Shown in pieces: positions 15,450 to 24,038 of a stretch of 34,861 nt of DNA; the stretch's first letter is position 1; every line of letters starts with the position of its first letter. The position numbers and the translations under genes are program-made. A model generated the notes under the pieces. That model searched no databases. It saw only the letters and a list, made by a program, of their open reading frames with translations, and was not told where the DNA came from. This DNA is from an uncultured Prevotellaceae bacterium (GTDB taxonomy: Bacteria > Bacteroidota > Bacteroidia > Bacteroidales > Bacteroidaceae), in the NCBI GenBank assembly GCA_900316575.1, contig ONDJ01000020.1, positions 1 through 34,861 on the forward strand. The letters are read 5' to 3'.

Positions 15450-18400
15450 ATGAAAAAACTTTTACTCAACTTATGCCTTCTTGCGCTTACCTCGGCAAGT
15501 CCGTTCCTATGCCAACAAGCTTTAGCGCAGAGTGTGCCTTTCCCACAGCAACAACAAGCGGGCATGGCAGTAGCCGAAAGCGACGGAACAACCTACACAC
15601 TGAGCAATGATTTGCTCTCTGCATCATTTGTTCGCGACAAAGGTACCCTCCTCTTTGGTGGGTGCGAAGCCATGAACCTCCTGCCTGGCACCGAGTTGTT
15701 CACCATAGAACTTTCGGGCGGCACGAAAGTCAAAGCTTCTGAAATGACATTGAGCGATGTTCGCACCATCACTTTAACTCCCGATGCCCAAGCAGCCCGT
15801 GGCAGTGAGAAACTGGCGGGCAAAGCCATTGAAGCCGAATTTATCTATCAAAACTTAACACTCACTTGGCGGGCAGTGTTGCGCGACGGAAGCCACTACC
15901 TGCGCACAGAACTCAGCCTTACGGCGGGACGTGCCACGGCCATGTCGGCCATCACGCCCATGATATACAATGTTGACAACGAAGCCGCTGGGAGCACACC
16001 CGTAGTAGTGGGCAACACACGCGGGGCAGTGTTGGCCAGCGAGAAGATTTTTGCAGGATTGGAAACGCCTATGGGCATCAACACCGTGAGCGGTGCTACA
16101 AGCGGCGAGCCATTTGCCTATACCGCTTGGAACAGCACTTACTTTGCCGACGATGCTCCCGAAGTGTTGCCTTCAGGTATTTCGGCTTTGGGCTTTACAG
16201 CCAGTTACTTGAAAATAAAGCAAGGATACTTGGCTATCAAAGACGCCGGCACTCACACCGTAACGTTCAAGTTCACGAGTGGCTCGCACCGACTTGACCT
16301 GGCTGGCGTTGATGTGCTTGACGCTTTCACGGGCGAAATCGTAGCCAGTGATTACCACAAGGGCTATTCGGGCGGGAGTAGTTCGAATAACGTCTTTACG
16401 CTCTCCATTCCCGAAGCGGGCTACTACCTTGTGCGCTACTACCGCGATATGACCGAGGTCGTAGATGGCGTTATCACCGGGTCGTGGAACAGCAATGGTT
16501 CCATCACTTGGACAGGCAAAGTGACTGCTCCTTCTGTGGTTTATGACGGCGCGCTGGACAAAAACGTTCTTGCCACAGACGGGGGTGATGCCTCAGGTCT
16601 GAGCAACCCTATCTTGAACATTGGCGGCACACGCACCGATACTTGGAACACCAGTTCGTGGACTACGGTAGAAACACCCGCACAAGCCATAACCGACATG
16701 GGCTACAACTATCCGCGCGTGAAATACATGGACAAGGCAATAGCCTTTGCTGAGGGCGGCGGTACACTCTCGGCCACTTACGTTTACCAAAGTGGCACGC
16801 ACGGATTGACCATCGCCGGCGTAGAACTCATTGATGCCGACGGCAACGTGGCCGCAAGCGACTATCACCAAGGCTTCTCGGGACACGCCAAGACCAACAA
16901 CACCTATTCATTTATCGTGCGAACTGCCGGTGATTATCGGCTGCGTTATCTCTGTATTCTTGGTGATGCCGACAACACGTCAACGGGCAACATCAACCTC
17001 TCCTACTCGCTCAACGAAACATTGCACCTACCCGCACAAAGCGGCGTGGGCATTGAAGGCCGCTGGAGTCGCAACACAACGCTTGCAGCTGGCACCACGT
17101 GGGAGATTAGTGCTGTTGTAGGGCTCATCGCTCCAGGACAAGCACGCCGCAGCTTCCTTTGCTACAGCGAGCGCGAGCGCGCGGTGCCCTGGCGCCCCAC
17201 ACCCGTCTATGTTTCATGGTACGAGCTCAACATTGACCGCAACAACTCGCACGACTATTCGGGCAACATGACCATTGAGCAGTGCGAAGACGTGATGAAC
17301 CATTGGAAAACCGACTTTTACGACAAATACGGGGAATCCCCCGCTGTATTCATGTGGGACGATGGTTGGGACGAATATGGCACATGGGGCTTCAATCCTA
17401 ATTTCCCCAACGGTTTCACACCCGTTGACAAGATTGCCCAACAGATGGGAAGCGGCATAGGAGCGTGGCTTGGCCCAGTAGGAGGCTATGGCACCAGTGG
17501 AAACTATCGCCGCAGTTACTGGAGCAGTCGCGGCGGGATGCAACTTTCAAATCCTGCATACTACAACGTGTTCTATAACGCCTGCAAGTACATGATTGAC
17601 AACTACGACTTCCGTTTCTTCAAGTTCGACGGCATCAGTGCCCAATGGAGTAGTGTGGGTCCCGATGCTGGCACAACGGGCGAAGAGAATGCTGAAGGCA
17701 TCATTGCCATAGAACAAGCCTTGCGGCGCATCAAACCCGACATCTTCTTCAACACCACCGTGGGAACATGGGCCTCACCCTTCTGGTTCCATGTCAGCGA
17801 TGCCGTGTGGAGACAAGAGAACGACTACGGCGAAATAGGCAACCAAGGCACCGACCGCGAAAAGTGGATTACCTACCGCGACCGACTGGTTTATCAAAAC
17901 TTTGTGCAGAACTCGCCGCTCTGTCCTATCAACACGATGATGACGCACGGCTTCATCCTAACCAAGTTTGGTGCCGTGTCGAAGAACATGGACTACGCTG
18001 GTATCCTTCGCGAAATGCGTTGCGCCTTTGCTTGCGGCAGTGGTATGGTGGAACTCTACAACGACTACGCCCTGATGAACTCTATCAACAACGGCAAACT
18101 CTGGGCTGACCTTGCCGAGTGTATCGCTTGGCAGCGCGACAATGCCGACGTACTGCCCGATGCTCACTGGGTGGGCGGCAATCCTTGGGACGGCTCTAAG
18201 GCTAATATCTACGGCTGGGCTTCGTGGAACGGGCCGCGCGGAACCTTTGCCCTGCGCAACCCTTCGACCTCGGCACAAACACTCACCACCACCTATCGCG
18301 AAATCTTTGAAATACCCGCCCATCTCAACGGAAAGGTACAACTCACAAAGGCTTTCGAAAGTAACCAAGCAAACCTCGGCGGGGCACTTACTACCAAGGA

Positions 18401-18638
18401 ATACGACTTCGACCAAAGCATCACGCTCCGTCCTGCCGCCAGTAGCGTCTATGTGTTCAACGCCACGTTCACTTACGATGGCGAAGAAACCCCCGTTGAG
18501 ACCATACGTACAGACAATCCTTCATCAAGTACAAGCGCTATTTATGACCTTCAGGGCCGCCGCATCAGCAACCCCGCTGGCGGTATCTACATCATACGTC
18601 GCGCCGATGGCACAAGCCACAAGGTGATGAGACCATAA
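15450..18638 (+). CDS. Secreted clan GH-D-like glycosidase (GH36/GH27-type barrel) with T9SS sorting domain
   Basis: The 1062-residue protein has a signal peptide ending ...QQALA-QS (1-26), an N-terminal beta domain, and a TIM barrel from about 580 to 900. FMWDDGW at 634-640 and RFFKFDG at 722-728 match alpha-galactosidase-type enzymes, with Asp727 as the likely nucleophile; Asp784 in HVSDAVW is a candidate acid/base. Within the N-terminal part two related modules of about 85-90 residues occur (about 247-335 and 432-505); both contain SG-H-L-LAGV and ASDYH-G-SG, so they are a duplication, possibly carbohydrate-binding. The end (IYDLQGRRISNPAGGIYIIR, then KVMRP) is a type IX secretion sorting signal. 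It is expected outside the cell or on its surface. Substrate is not determined; alpha-galactosides or alpha-GalNAc glycans are possible. Confidence 0.78.
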   Translation: MKKLLLNLCLLALTSASPFLCQQALAQSVPFPQQQQAGMAVAESDGTTYTLSNDLLSASFVRDKGTLLFGGCEAMNLLPGTELFTIELSGGTKVKASEMTLSDVRTITLTPDAQAARGSEKLAGKAIEAEFIYQNLTLTWRAVLRDGSHYLRTELSLTAGRATAMSAITPMIYNVDNEAAGSTPVVVGNTRGAVLASEKIFAGLETPMGINTVSGATSGEPFAYTAWNSTYFADDAPEVLPSGISALGFTASYLKIKQGYLAIKDAGTHTVTFKFTSGSHRLDLAGVDVLDAFTGEIVASDYHKGYSGGSSSNNVFTLSIPEAGYYLVRYYRDMTEVVDGVITGSWNSNGSITWTGKVTAPSVVYDGALDKNVLATDGGDASGLSNPILNIGGTRTDTWNTSSWTTVETPAQAITDMGYNYPRVKYMDKAIAFAEGGGTLSATYVYQSGTHGLTIAGVELIDADGNVAASDYHQGFSGHAKTNNTYSFIVRTAGDYRLRYLCILGDADNTSTGNINLSYSLNETLHLPAQSGVGIEGRWSRNTTLAAGTTWEISAVVGLIAPGQARRSFLCYSERERAVPWRPTPVYVSWYELNIDRNNSHDYSGNMTIEQCEDVMNHWKTDFYDKYGESPAVFMWDDGWDEYGTWGFNPNFPNGFTPVDKIAQQMGSGIGAWLGPVGGYGTSGNYRRSYWSSRGGMQLSNPAYYNVFYNACKYMIDNYDFRFFKFDGISAQWSSVGPDAGTTGEENAEGIIAIEQALRRIKPDIFFNTTVGTWASPFWFHVSDAVWRQENDYGEIGNQGTDREKWITYRDRLVYQNFVQNSPLCPINTMMTHGFILTKFGAVSKNMDYAGILREMRCAFACGSGMVELYNDYALMNSINNGKLWADLAECIAWQRDNADVLPDAHWVGGNPWDGSKANIYGWASWNGPRGTFALRNPSTSAQTLTTTYREIFEIPAHLNGKVQLTKAFESNQANLGGALTTKEYDFDQSITLRPAASSVYVFNATFTYDGEETPVETIRTDNPSSSTSAIYDLQGRRISNPAGGIYIIRRADGTSHKVMRP

Positions 18639-18672
18639 CACGGTCATTACAGCATTGGCAATTCATCATAAC

Positions 18673-18704
18673 AAAAGCCGCTGGCCAAATGGTCGGCGGC
18701 TTTT
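18673..18704. terminator. Bidirectional terminator between glycosidase gene and lepA
   Basis: AAAAGCCGC (18673-18681) and GCGGCTTTT (18696-18704) form a perfect stem that already contains the A and T runs, so it can serve both convergent genes. Confidence 0.9.
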
Positions 18705-18741
18705 GCGTGTATGCATTTATAGAACACCCCTTATATGTGTG

Positions 18742-20523
18742 TCAGTCGAGTTTGAGCACGGCGAGGAAAGCTTTCTGTGGCACTTGCACGTTGCCGATTT
18801 CTTTCATGCGTTTCTTGCCGCGCTTCTGTTTTTCAAGGAGTTTGCGCTTACGACTCACGTCGCCGCCATAGCACTTGGCGGTTACGTCCTTACGCACTTG
18901 CTTGACGGTTTCGCGAGCTATGATTTTAGCACCGATAGCGGCTTGAATAGCGATGTCAAACTGTTGGCGCGGCAGCAGTTCCTTCAAGCGTTCGCACATG
19001 CGCCGACCGAAGGTGACGCTGTTGTCAACGTGGGTCAGCGTGCTGAGGGCATCGACGGGCTCGCCGTTGAGCAGGATGTCGAGCTTCACCAAGCGCGAAG
19101 GCCTCATACCGATGGCGTGGTAGTCAAACGAAGCGTAGCCCTTTGAGATGCTCTTGAGTTTGTCGTAGAAGTCTATGACGATTTCGGCCAAGGGCATGTC
19201 GTAGTGGAGCTCCACACGGTCGCCGCTGACGTACTCCTGCTTGATGAGTTCGCCGCGTTTGCTCAGACAGAGCTTCATGATGGCACCGATAAAGTCCGTG
19301 CGTGTGATGACGGAAGCACGTATGTAGGGCTCTTCGATGTGCTCAATGTCAACGGGGTCGGGCATACCGGCAGGATTGTGCACCTCGTGCATCTCGCCGT
19401 GCTTGTCGAAGACGTGGTAGGACACGTTGGGCACGGTGGTGATGACGTTCATATTGAACTCGCGGTCGAGGCGCTCTTGAATAATCTCCATGTGCAACAA
19501 TCCGAGGAAGCCGCAGCGGAAACCAAAACCAAGCGCAACACTGCTTTCGGGCTGAAAGGTGAGCGAAGCATCGTTGAGCTGCAGTTTCTCTAGACTGGCT
19601 CGTAGTTGCTCAAAGTCTTCGGTCTCGATGGGATAAACTCCGGCAAAGACCATGGGTTTTACTTCCTCAAAGCCTTCAATGGCTTTGGAGCAGGGGTTGG
19701 CTACTGCGGTGATCGTGTCGCCCACTTTAACCTCGGTAGCGGTCTTGATGCCGCTGACAATGTAGCCCACGTCGCCGCAGCCAAGCTTTTGGCGGGGACT
19801 GAGTTCCATCTTGAGCACACCCACTTCGTCGGCCTTATACTGGTGAGCGGTGTTGACAAAGAGCACGTCCTGCCCTGTGCTGATGGTGCCATTGACTATC
19901 TTGAAATAGGCGATAATTCCCCGAAAGGGATTGAACACACTGTCGAAAATCAAGGCTTGCAGCGGCGCATCGGGGTCGCCCTGCGGCGCTGGTATGTGGT
20001 CAACGATGGCATCCAGAATGGCATCAACGCCCTCGCCCGTTTTGGCCGAACAGCGTAGGATTTCTTCGCGCTTGCAGCCGAGGAGTTCGATGATTTCGTC
20101 CTCTACCTCTTCGGGCATCGCGTTGATCATGTCGCATTTGTTGAGCACGGGAATGATTTCTAAGTCGTGCTCTATGGCCATGTAGAGATTGGAAATGGTC
20201 TGCGCCTGCACACCCTGCGTGGCATCTACCACGAGCAAGCAACCTTCACAAGCGGCTATGCTGCGCGAGACTTCGTAGCTGAAATCCACGTGCCCCGGGG
20301 TGTCGATGAGATTGAGCGTAAACTGCTCGCCGCCGCGTGGATAAACCATCTGAATGGCGTGGCTCTTGATGGTGATGCCGCGCTCTTTCTCAAGGTCCAT
20401 GTCGTCGAGCATCTGGCCCTGGGTGACTTGCAGCGTGCCGGTACGTTCCAGCAAGCGGTCGGCCAGGGTGCTTTTGCCATGGTCAATGTGGGCAATGATG
20501 CAGAAGTTGCGAATGTTCTTCAT
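18742..20523 (-). CDS. lepA: Elongation factor 4 (back-translocating GTPase LepA)
   Basis: LepA binds the ribosome, hydrolyses GTP and helps at stalled or misassembled ribosomes. The 593-residue protein has the G motifs AHIDHGKS (11-18), ERGITIK near 47-53, DTPGH (74-78) and NKCD (128-131), then the EF-G-like domains II, III and V, and the LepA-specific C-terminal domain ([22 protein letters not shown]). Length is normal. It follows rfbC by 9 bp on the same strand, so the two share a transcript. Confidence 0.98.
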   Translation of the reverse strand: MKNIRNFCIIAHIDHGKSTLADRLLERTGTLQVTQGQMLDDMDLEKERGITIKSHAIQMVYPRGGEQFTLNLIDTPGHVDFSYEVSRSIAACEGCLLVVDATQGVQAQTISNLYMAIEHDLEIIPVLNKCDMINAMPEEVEDEIIELLGCKREEILRCSAKTGEGVDAILDAIVDHIPAPQGDPDAPLQALIFDSVFNPFRGIIAYFKIVNGTISTGQDVLFVNTAHQYKADEVGVLKMELSPRQKLGCGDVGYIVSGIKTATEVKVGDTITAVANPCSKAIEGFEEVKPMVFAGVYPIETEDFEQLRASLEKLQLNDASLTFQPESSVALGFGFRCGFLGLLHMEIIQERLDREFNMNVITTVPNVSYHVFDKHGEMHEVHNPAGMPDPVDIEHIEEPYIRASVITRTDFIGAIMKLCLSKRGELIKQEYVSGDRVELHYDMPLAEIVIDFYDKLKSISKGYASFDYHAIGMRPSRLVKLDILLNGEPVDALSTLTHVDNSVTFGRRMCERLKELLPRQQFDIAIQAAIGAKIIARETVKQVRKDVTAKCYGGDVSRKRKLLEKQKRGKKRMKEIGNVQVPQKAFLAVLKLD

Positions 20524-20532
20524 AGAAAGCTA

Positions 20533-21081
20533 TCAGAATTTTTCGGCCTCTTGGAAGCTCACCGCGTGGGCAAGGTCTTTTTCGGAGAGTTCCACTCCTT
20601 CTTTGAGCGGCCAGTCTATGCCTATCGTGGGGTCGTCGTAGCGGATGGAACATTCGGCCTCGGGGGCATAGCGATTGTCAACCTTGTAGGTAAACACGGC
20701 CTCCTCGCTCAACACTTGAAAGCCATGGGCAAATCCTCGGGGGATGAAAAGTTGGCGCTTGTTTTCAGCGCTGAGTTCTACCATGACGTACTGGCCAAAC
20801 GTGGGCGAACCCTCGCGCAAGTCAACCGCTACGTCAACTACCGTGCCTTGCAACACGCGCACCAACTTGGCCTGCGAAAGAGCCCCTTTCTGATAGTGCA
20901 GCCCGCGCAGCACACCGCGATGAGACTTCGACTCGTTGTCCTGCACAAAGCGAACTTCATGCCCCACGACACGATTGAAATCTTCCTCGCGCCACGTTTC
21001 CATAAAATAGCCGCGTGCATCGGCAAAAACCCTCGGTTCGCACACCAGCACGCCCTCAATGGATGTCTTGATATATTCCAT
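20533..21081 (-). CDS. rfbC: dTDP-4-dehydrorhamnose 3,5-epimerase
   Basis: RfbC/RmlC epimerises dTDP-4-keto-6-deoxyglucose at C3 and C5 on the way to dTDP-L-rhamnose for cell-surface polysaccharide. The 182-residue cupin has RGVLRGLHYQ with His62 (catalytic base), PRGFAHGF with His119, and FTYKVDNRYAP with Tyr132. Length is normal. The other rfb genes (A, B, D) are not nearby; instead lepA follows 9 bp downstream, and a nucleotidyltransferase gene lies upstream across a repeat-rich gap. A -7 box lies at 21132-21139. Confidence 0.95.
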   Translation of the reverse strand: MEYIKTSIEGVLVCEPRVFADARGYFMETWREEDFNRVVGHEVRFVQDNESKSHRGVLRGLHYQKGALSQAKLVRVLQGTVVDVAVDLREGSPTFGQYVMVELSAENKRQLFIPRGFAHGFQVLSEEAVFTYKVDNRYAPEAECSIRYDDPTIGIDWPLKEGVELSEKDLAHAVSFQEAEKF

Positions 21082-21131
21082 AATGATTTCTTACAATTTG
21101 ACTGTTTTCTGTTTCACAATCGAAACCGCTG

Positions 21132-21139
21132 CAAAAGTA
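21132..21139 (-). promoter_or_regulatory. -7 element of the rfbC-lepA promoter
   Basis: TACTTTTG on the minus strand, 50 bp before the rfbC ATG at 21081, fits TAnnTTTG. Confidence 0.5.
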
Positions 21140-21293
21140 CGTTTTATTTCGCGCCCGCCCAAGCCGCTACGTGCAATGTTCCTGAAAATCATGTACAGCT
21201 ACTGAGGAAAACGAAGCATTATCCTCTTATGATATTCAAAAAAAGGCTTTCATGAAATTGATAATTGCTTGTACTTACATTTTCCTCTCATGC

Positions 21294-21450
21294 GAGGAAA
21301 CTTTTCCTCTCAGGGAAGGAAACTTTTCCTCTCGAGGAAGGAAATTTTTCCTCTCAGGGAAGGAAACTTTTCCTATCAAGGGAGGAGCGGGGAAGGAATC
21401 TTTTCCTCTCAGTGAGGAGCGGGGGGAGGAAACTTTTCCTTGCAGGGAAA
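21294..21450. repeat. Tandem palindromic units of about 22 bp (six copies)
   Basis: Units at 21294-21314, 21315-21336, 21337-21358 and 21359-21381 share GAAGGAAACTTTTCCTCTCA. Two further, more diverged copies with an inserted GGAGCGGGG follow to 21450. Each unit contains the near-palindrome AGGAAACTTTTCCT. No CRISPR-type spacers are present. It lies in the 503-bp gap 21082-21584 between the rfbC promoter and the terminator of the nucleotidyltransferase gene; apart from these elements I see nothing in that gap. Confidence 0.9.
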
Positions 21451-21471
21451 GATTATTTTCCCTGCGGTGCA

Positions 21472-21507
21472 CAAAAAAAGAGATGCCCATTCTAACTGAG
21501 CATCTCC
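21472..21507 (-). terminator. Rho-independent terminator after the nucleotidyltransferase gene
   Basis: On the minus strand GAGATGC and GCATCTC form a 7-bp stem followed by seven T. It sits about 80 bp past the stop codon at 21585. Confidence 0.8.
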
Positions 21508-21584
21508 TTGTGGAATAGCGCGAGCCTCTCGCGGGCGGTCAACGTTGATAGCTTGAAGAGGCTTCGGCTTTTGTTTCGGTTTTT

Positions 21585-22499
21585 TTAGAACATCTTTTCG
21601 GGATAAGTTCCTTCGGCATGTAGTTTAGCAAGTTTCTCTACTACCTCGGGACGGTCCTCGGGATAGGTCACGCCAAACCACTTGCTCGTGGTGTCGAGCA
21701 CTTCGCAGGTAGCCTGACCGGTGCGGATAAGCTCGTCAACCATCAAGGGAATGAAGAATTCGCTCTTGAGGTTCTCAATGTTCTTGGGGTCGCTGAGGAA
21801 TTTCTTGAAATACTCGCGGCTGTGGGCGAAGTAGTCGGGCGTGAAGCCCCAGAAGTTCATAGACACAGGCGTGGTGTCGGGGATAGAAACCCACGTTGCG
21901 CCGTCGTCGTCGAGGAACTTTACGACACCGCCCTGGCGCTCTATCTTGGTGCGCTCCACTACGCTGGTGAGGTGGTGGTTCTCGTCGTTTACGCACACGC
22001 CGCGCGAAACGGTGCCGCTCTCGCTGAGTGTGTTGCCTACGCGGAAACCTACCATGGCATATTTGCCTGTGCTTCCCTCGGGAAGTTCGCTGAGGAATTT
22101 GCCCATCACGCGGAAGGCGTCGCGGTCGTAGAAGTCGTCACAGTTGAGCACGGCAAAAGGTTCGTTGATGGCCGCTTCGCCCATCATCACGGCGTGGTTG
22201 GTTCCCCATGGCTTGGTGCGTCCCTCGGGGCAGGTGAAGCCTTCGGGCAGTGCGTCGAGCGATTGGAACACCACTTCGCAAGGAATATGACCTTCGTACT
22301 TGGAGAGAACGATGCGGCGGAAGTCGTCTTCAAAATCTTTGCGGATGACGAATACGAGCTTTCCAAAGCCTGCGTTGATGGCATCATAGATGCTGTAGTC
22401 CATAATGGTTTCGCCGTGGGGGCCGAGACCATCGAGTTGTTTCAAGCCACCGTAGCGGCTTCCCATACCTGCTGCGAGCAGGAAGAGTGTTGGTTTCAT
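21585..22499 (-). CDS. Sugar-nucleotide nucleotidyltransferase (NTP_transferase family)
   Basis: A 304-residue GT-A-fold protein. LLAAGMGSRYGGLKQLDGLG at 7-26 is the nucleotide-binding loop of sugar-1-phosphate nucleotidyltransferases. LNCDDFYD near 118-125 holds the metal-binding Asp, and PWGTNHAV near 97-104 takes the place of the usual G-GTA segment. It probably makes an NDP-sugar for envelope glycans, but which sugar cannot be told; the closest subgroup seems to be the Bacteroidales 'nucleotidyltransferase' proteins rather than RmlA or GalU. A strong hairpin (22539-22589) lies upstream, and a terminator follows the stop. Confidence 0.85.
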   Translation of the reverse strand: MKPTLFLLAAGMGSRYGGLKQLDGLGPHGETIMDYSIYDAINAGFGKLVFVIRKDFEDDFRRIVLSKYEGHIPCEVVFQSLDALPEGFTCPEGRTKPWGTNHAVMMGEAAINEPFAVLNCDDFYDRDAFRVMGKFLSELPEGSTGKYAMVGFRVGNTLSESGTVSRGVCVNDENHHLTSVVERTKIERQGGVVKFLDDDGATWVSIPDTTPVSMNFWGFTPDYFAHSREYFKKFLSDPKNIENLKSEFFIPLMVDELIRTGQATCEVLDTTSKWFGVTYPEDRPEVVEKLAKLHAEGTYPEKMF

Positions 22500-22538
22500 G
22501 GTTATGATTTCTTTTTATTTGATATAAGTTGATGATTT

Positions 22539-22589
22539 CAGCACAGCTTTCGGGCTAACTCTTTAGCCAGTAGCCCGAGAGCTTTGCTG
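22539..22589. other. Long hairpin between ompA-like gene and nucleotidyltransferase gene
   Basis: CAGCA + AGCTTTCGGGCTA (22539-22557) pairs with TAGCCCGAGAGCTTTGCTG (22571-22589) with one or two mismatches around a 13-base loop. On the minus strand, the direction of both genes, no T-run follows, so a plain intrinsic terminator is not obvious. Attenuation or mRNA end protection is possible. Confidence 0.7.
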
Positions 22590-22621
22590 ATAGAAATTTT
22601 CTTTTATATGGGTGGAAACTT

Positions 22622-23926
22622 TTATTCCTCAGTTACGATGGTACATTCGCTGACGCGGTTCCATTCCAACTCGTCGTAGGCTTCGCTGATGCCACAACCC
22701 TTGGCATTGATGCGGCTGGCGGCAATGCCATATTTGCTGATGAGCATGCTCTTCACGGCCTGAGCACGTGCCTCGGCGAGACGTTCGTTGAGGGCTTGGT
22801 CGCCATCCTTTGAAGCATAGCCGAGCACGGAGACTGTGGCTTCGGGATGTTTCTTCAGATAGATGGCCACGCGCTCTACGTTGGGCACTTGGCTGGCATC
22901 GATGGTGCTCTTGCCTACACGGAAGTGTACGTTGTTGACGAGCGATTGGCTGCGATTGGTGGTTGTTACGGTTTGTGTCACGGGACGGTCAACGTATTCA
23001 ATGCGCGGCGGGCGGTTCATGCATTCGCTGAGCTGAGCACGGAGGGCTTGGAGTTGGTCGTTGAGGGCGGCTATTTGAGCGTCCTTGCCTTCAAGCTGAC
23101 CACGCAGGGCGTTGATGCGATTGTTGAGCTCGTCGATTTCGGCTTGGTCGTACTCACGCACGGCGGTAAAATAGTGCTCGCCGTTGGAATTTAGGAAATG
23201 ATAGGTCAAACCTGCAACGAGTTCAATTTCGCTGTCGTTGATATTGAACCTAGCTCCCTTAGGATTGACGGGACGAATACCTTGGAAGAGTTCTTGGTCG
23301 AGGTTATAGATGATTGAAGGCTTCAGCGAAATGGTCCATGCGCGTGCCTTGTCGATATTGAAATCAAAGGAGAGACCAAAGCGTGCAGTAAAATACAGGT
23401 CGTTGTCGTCGCTACTGAGGTTTCCACCGTTTTGGTTAACAACGTTGCTGCCAAAGGGGGTGGCGTATTCGGGCTTGATGTGCGAAGCTACGCCTATTCC
23501 TGCAATGGCTTGAAGTTCAAAGAAGCGAGGCTTTCCTTTGTAGTCAAAGAAGAGGTTTGAGAGGTTGAACTTGTTGAGATAGTTCACGCCCCAGCGGTCA
23601 ATGAAGGTGTGGCTTGGTGTGGTGTTAACATCGGCCCATCCTTGAAGGGCTGTGGCGAAGATGGGTGTCCATTGCTTGGTGAGTTCCAAGCCTGCCACAA
23701 CACGAGCGCGCTGCCAGAAGCTGCGTGAGTCAGTCACTGTGCGGTCGCCAAACTGATAAGCGCCATAAGCGGGGCTGAAGCCGAGGTTGTGGGTAGCACT
23801 CACTGCACCTGCGTTGAGGCCGATGCTCCAATTGTCAAAGAACCCATTGCTTGAGAAGGGTTTGCTTTGAGCAGATGCCGTCAATGCTGCAAAGGCAAGA
23901 ACGGCAAGGAGAATAGTCTTTTTCAT
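22622..23926 (-). CDS. OmpA-family outer-membrane protein (Pgm6/Pgm7-like), copy 1
   Basis: A 434-residue protein. The signal peptide MKKTILLAVLAFAALTASAQ is followed by a beta-rich domain to about 255, a coiled coil at 258-303 (NNRINALRGQLEGKDAQIAALNDQ shows heptads) and an OmpA peptidoglycan-binding domain at 332-434 (VLGYASKDGD, NERLAEARAQAV). I start at the ATG at 23926: it gives the signal peptide and lies 33 bp after a promoter box; the frame extends to 23989 without such features. The protein is a paralogue of the next gene. In Porphyromonas gingivalis such a tandem pair (Pgm6/Pgm7) forms a trimer tying the outer membrane to the wall; the same is inferred here. Expression is probably high. 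Confidence 0.92.
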   Translation of the reverse strand: MKKTILLAVLAFAALTASAQSKPFSSNGFFDNWSIGLNAGAVSATHNLGFSPAYGAYQFGDRTVTDSRSFWQRARVVAGLELTKQWTPIFATALQGWADVNTTPSHTFIDRWGVNYLNKFNLSNLFFDYKGKPRFFELQAIAGIGVASHIKPEYATPFGSNVVNQNGGNLSSDDNDLYFTARFGLSFDFNIDKARAWTISLKPSIIYNLDQELFQGIRPVNPKGARFNINDSEIELVAGLTYHFLNSNGEHYFTAVREYDQAEIDELNNRINALRGQLEGKDAQIAALNDQLQALRAQLSECMNRPPRIEYVDRPVTQTVTTTNRSQSLVNNVHFRVGKSTIDASQVPNVERVAIYLKKHPEATVSVLGYASKDGDQALNERLAEARAQAVKSMLISKYGIAASRINAKGCGISEAYDELEWNRVSECTIVTEE

Positions 23927-23959
23927 TGTTTTTATAAATTGTTTATTGTTTTTGCGAAG

Positions 23960-23967
23960 CAAAGGTA
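23960..23967 (-). promoter_or_regulatory. -7 element of the copy-1 ompA promoter
   Basis: TACCTTTG on the minus strand, next to the terminator of copy 2 and 33 bp before the chosen ATG. It suggests the two paralogues have separate transcripts. Confidence 0.6.
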
Positions 23968-24009
23968 TAAAAAAAGACGGGCTGCACAAGTGGCAGTCCG
24001 TCTTTTTTT
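23968..24009 (-). terminator. Rho-independent terminator after the copy-2 ompA gene
   Basis: On the minus strand AAAAAAGACGGACTGC and GCAGCCCGTCTTTTTT form a long stem with one mismatch, ending in a T-run; both sides contain A/T runs. Confidence 0.9.
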
Positions 24010-24038
24010 GTATTAAGTAGGGTTTTCGTTGCTCTGAA

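Noticed and set aside
20167-21255. Plus-strand frame of 362 codons
   Set aside because: It runs antisense across lepA and rfbC, both certain genes.
21294-21450. CRISPR-like look of the repeat array
   Set aside because: Units abut with no unique spacers of constant length, each unit is itself palindromic, and no cas gene is near.
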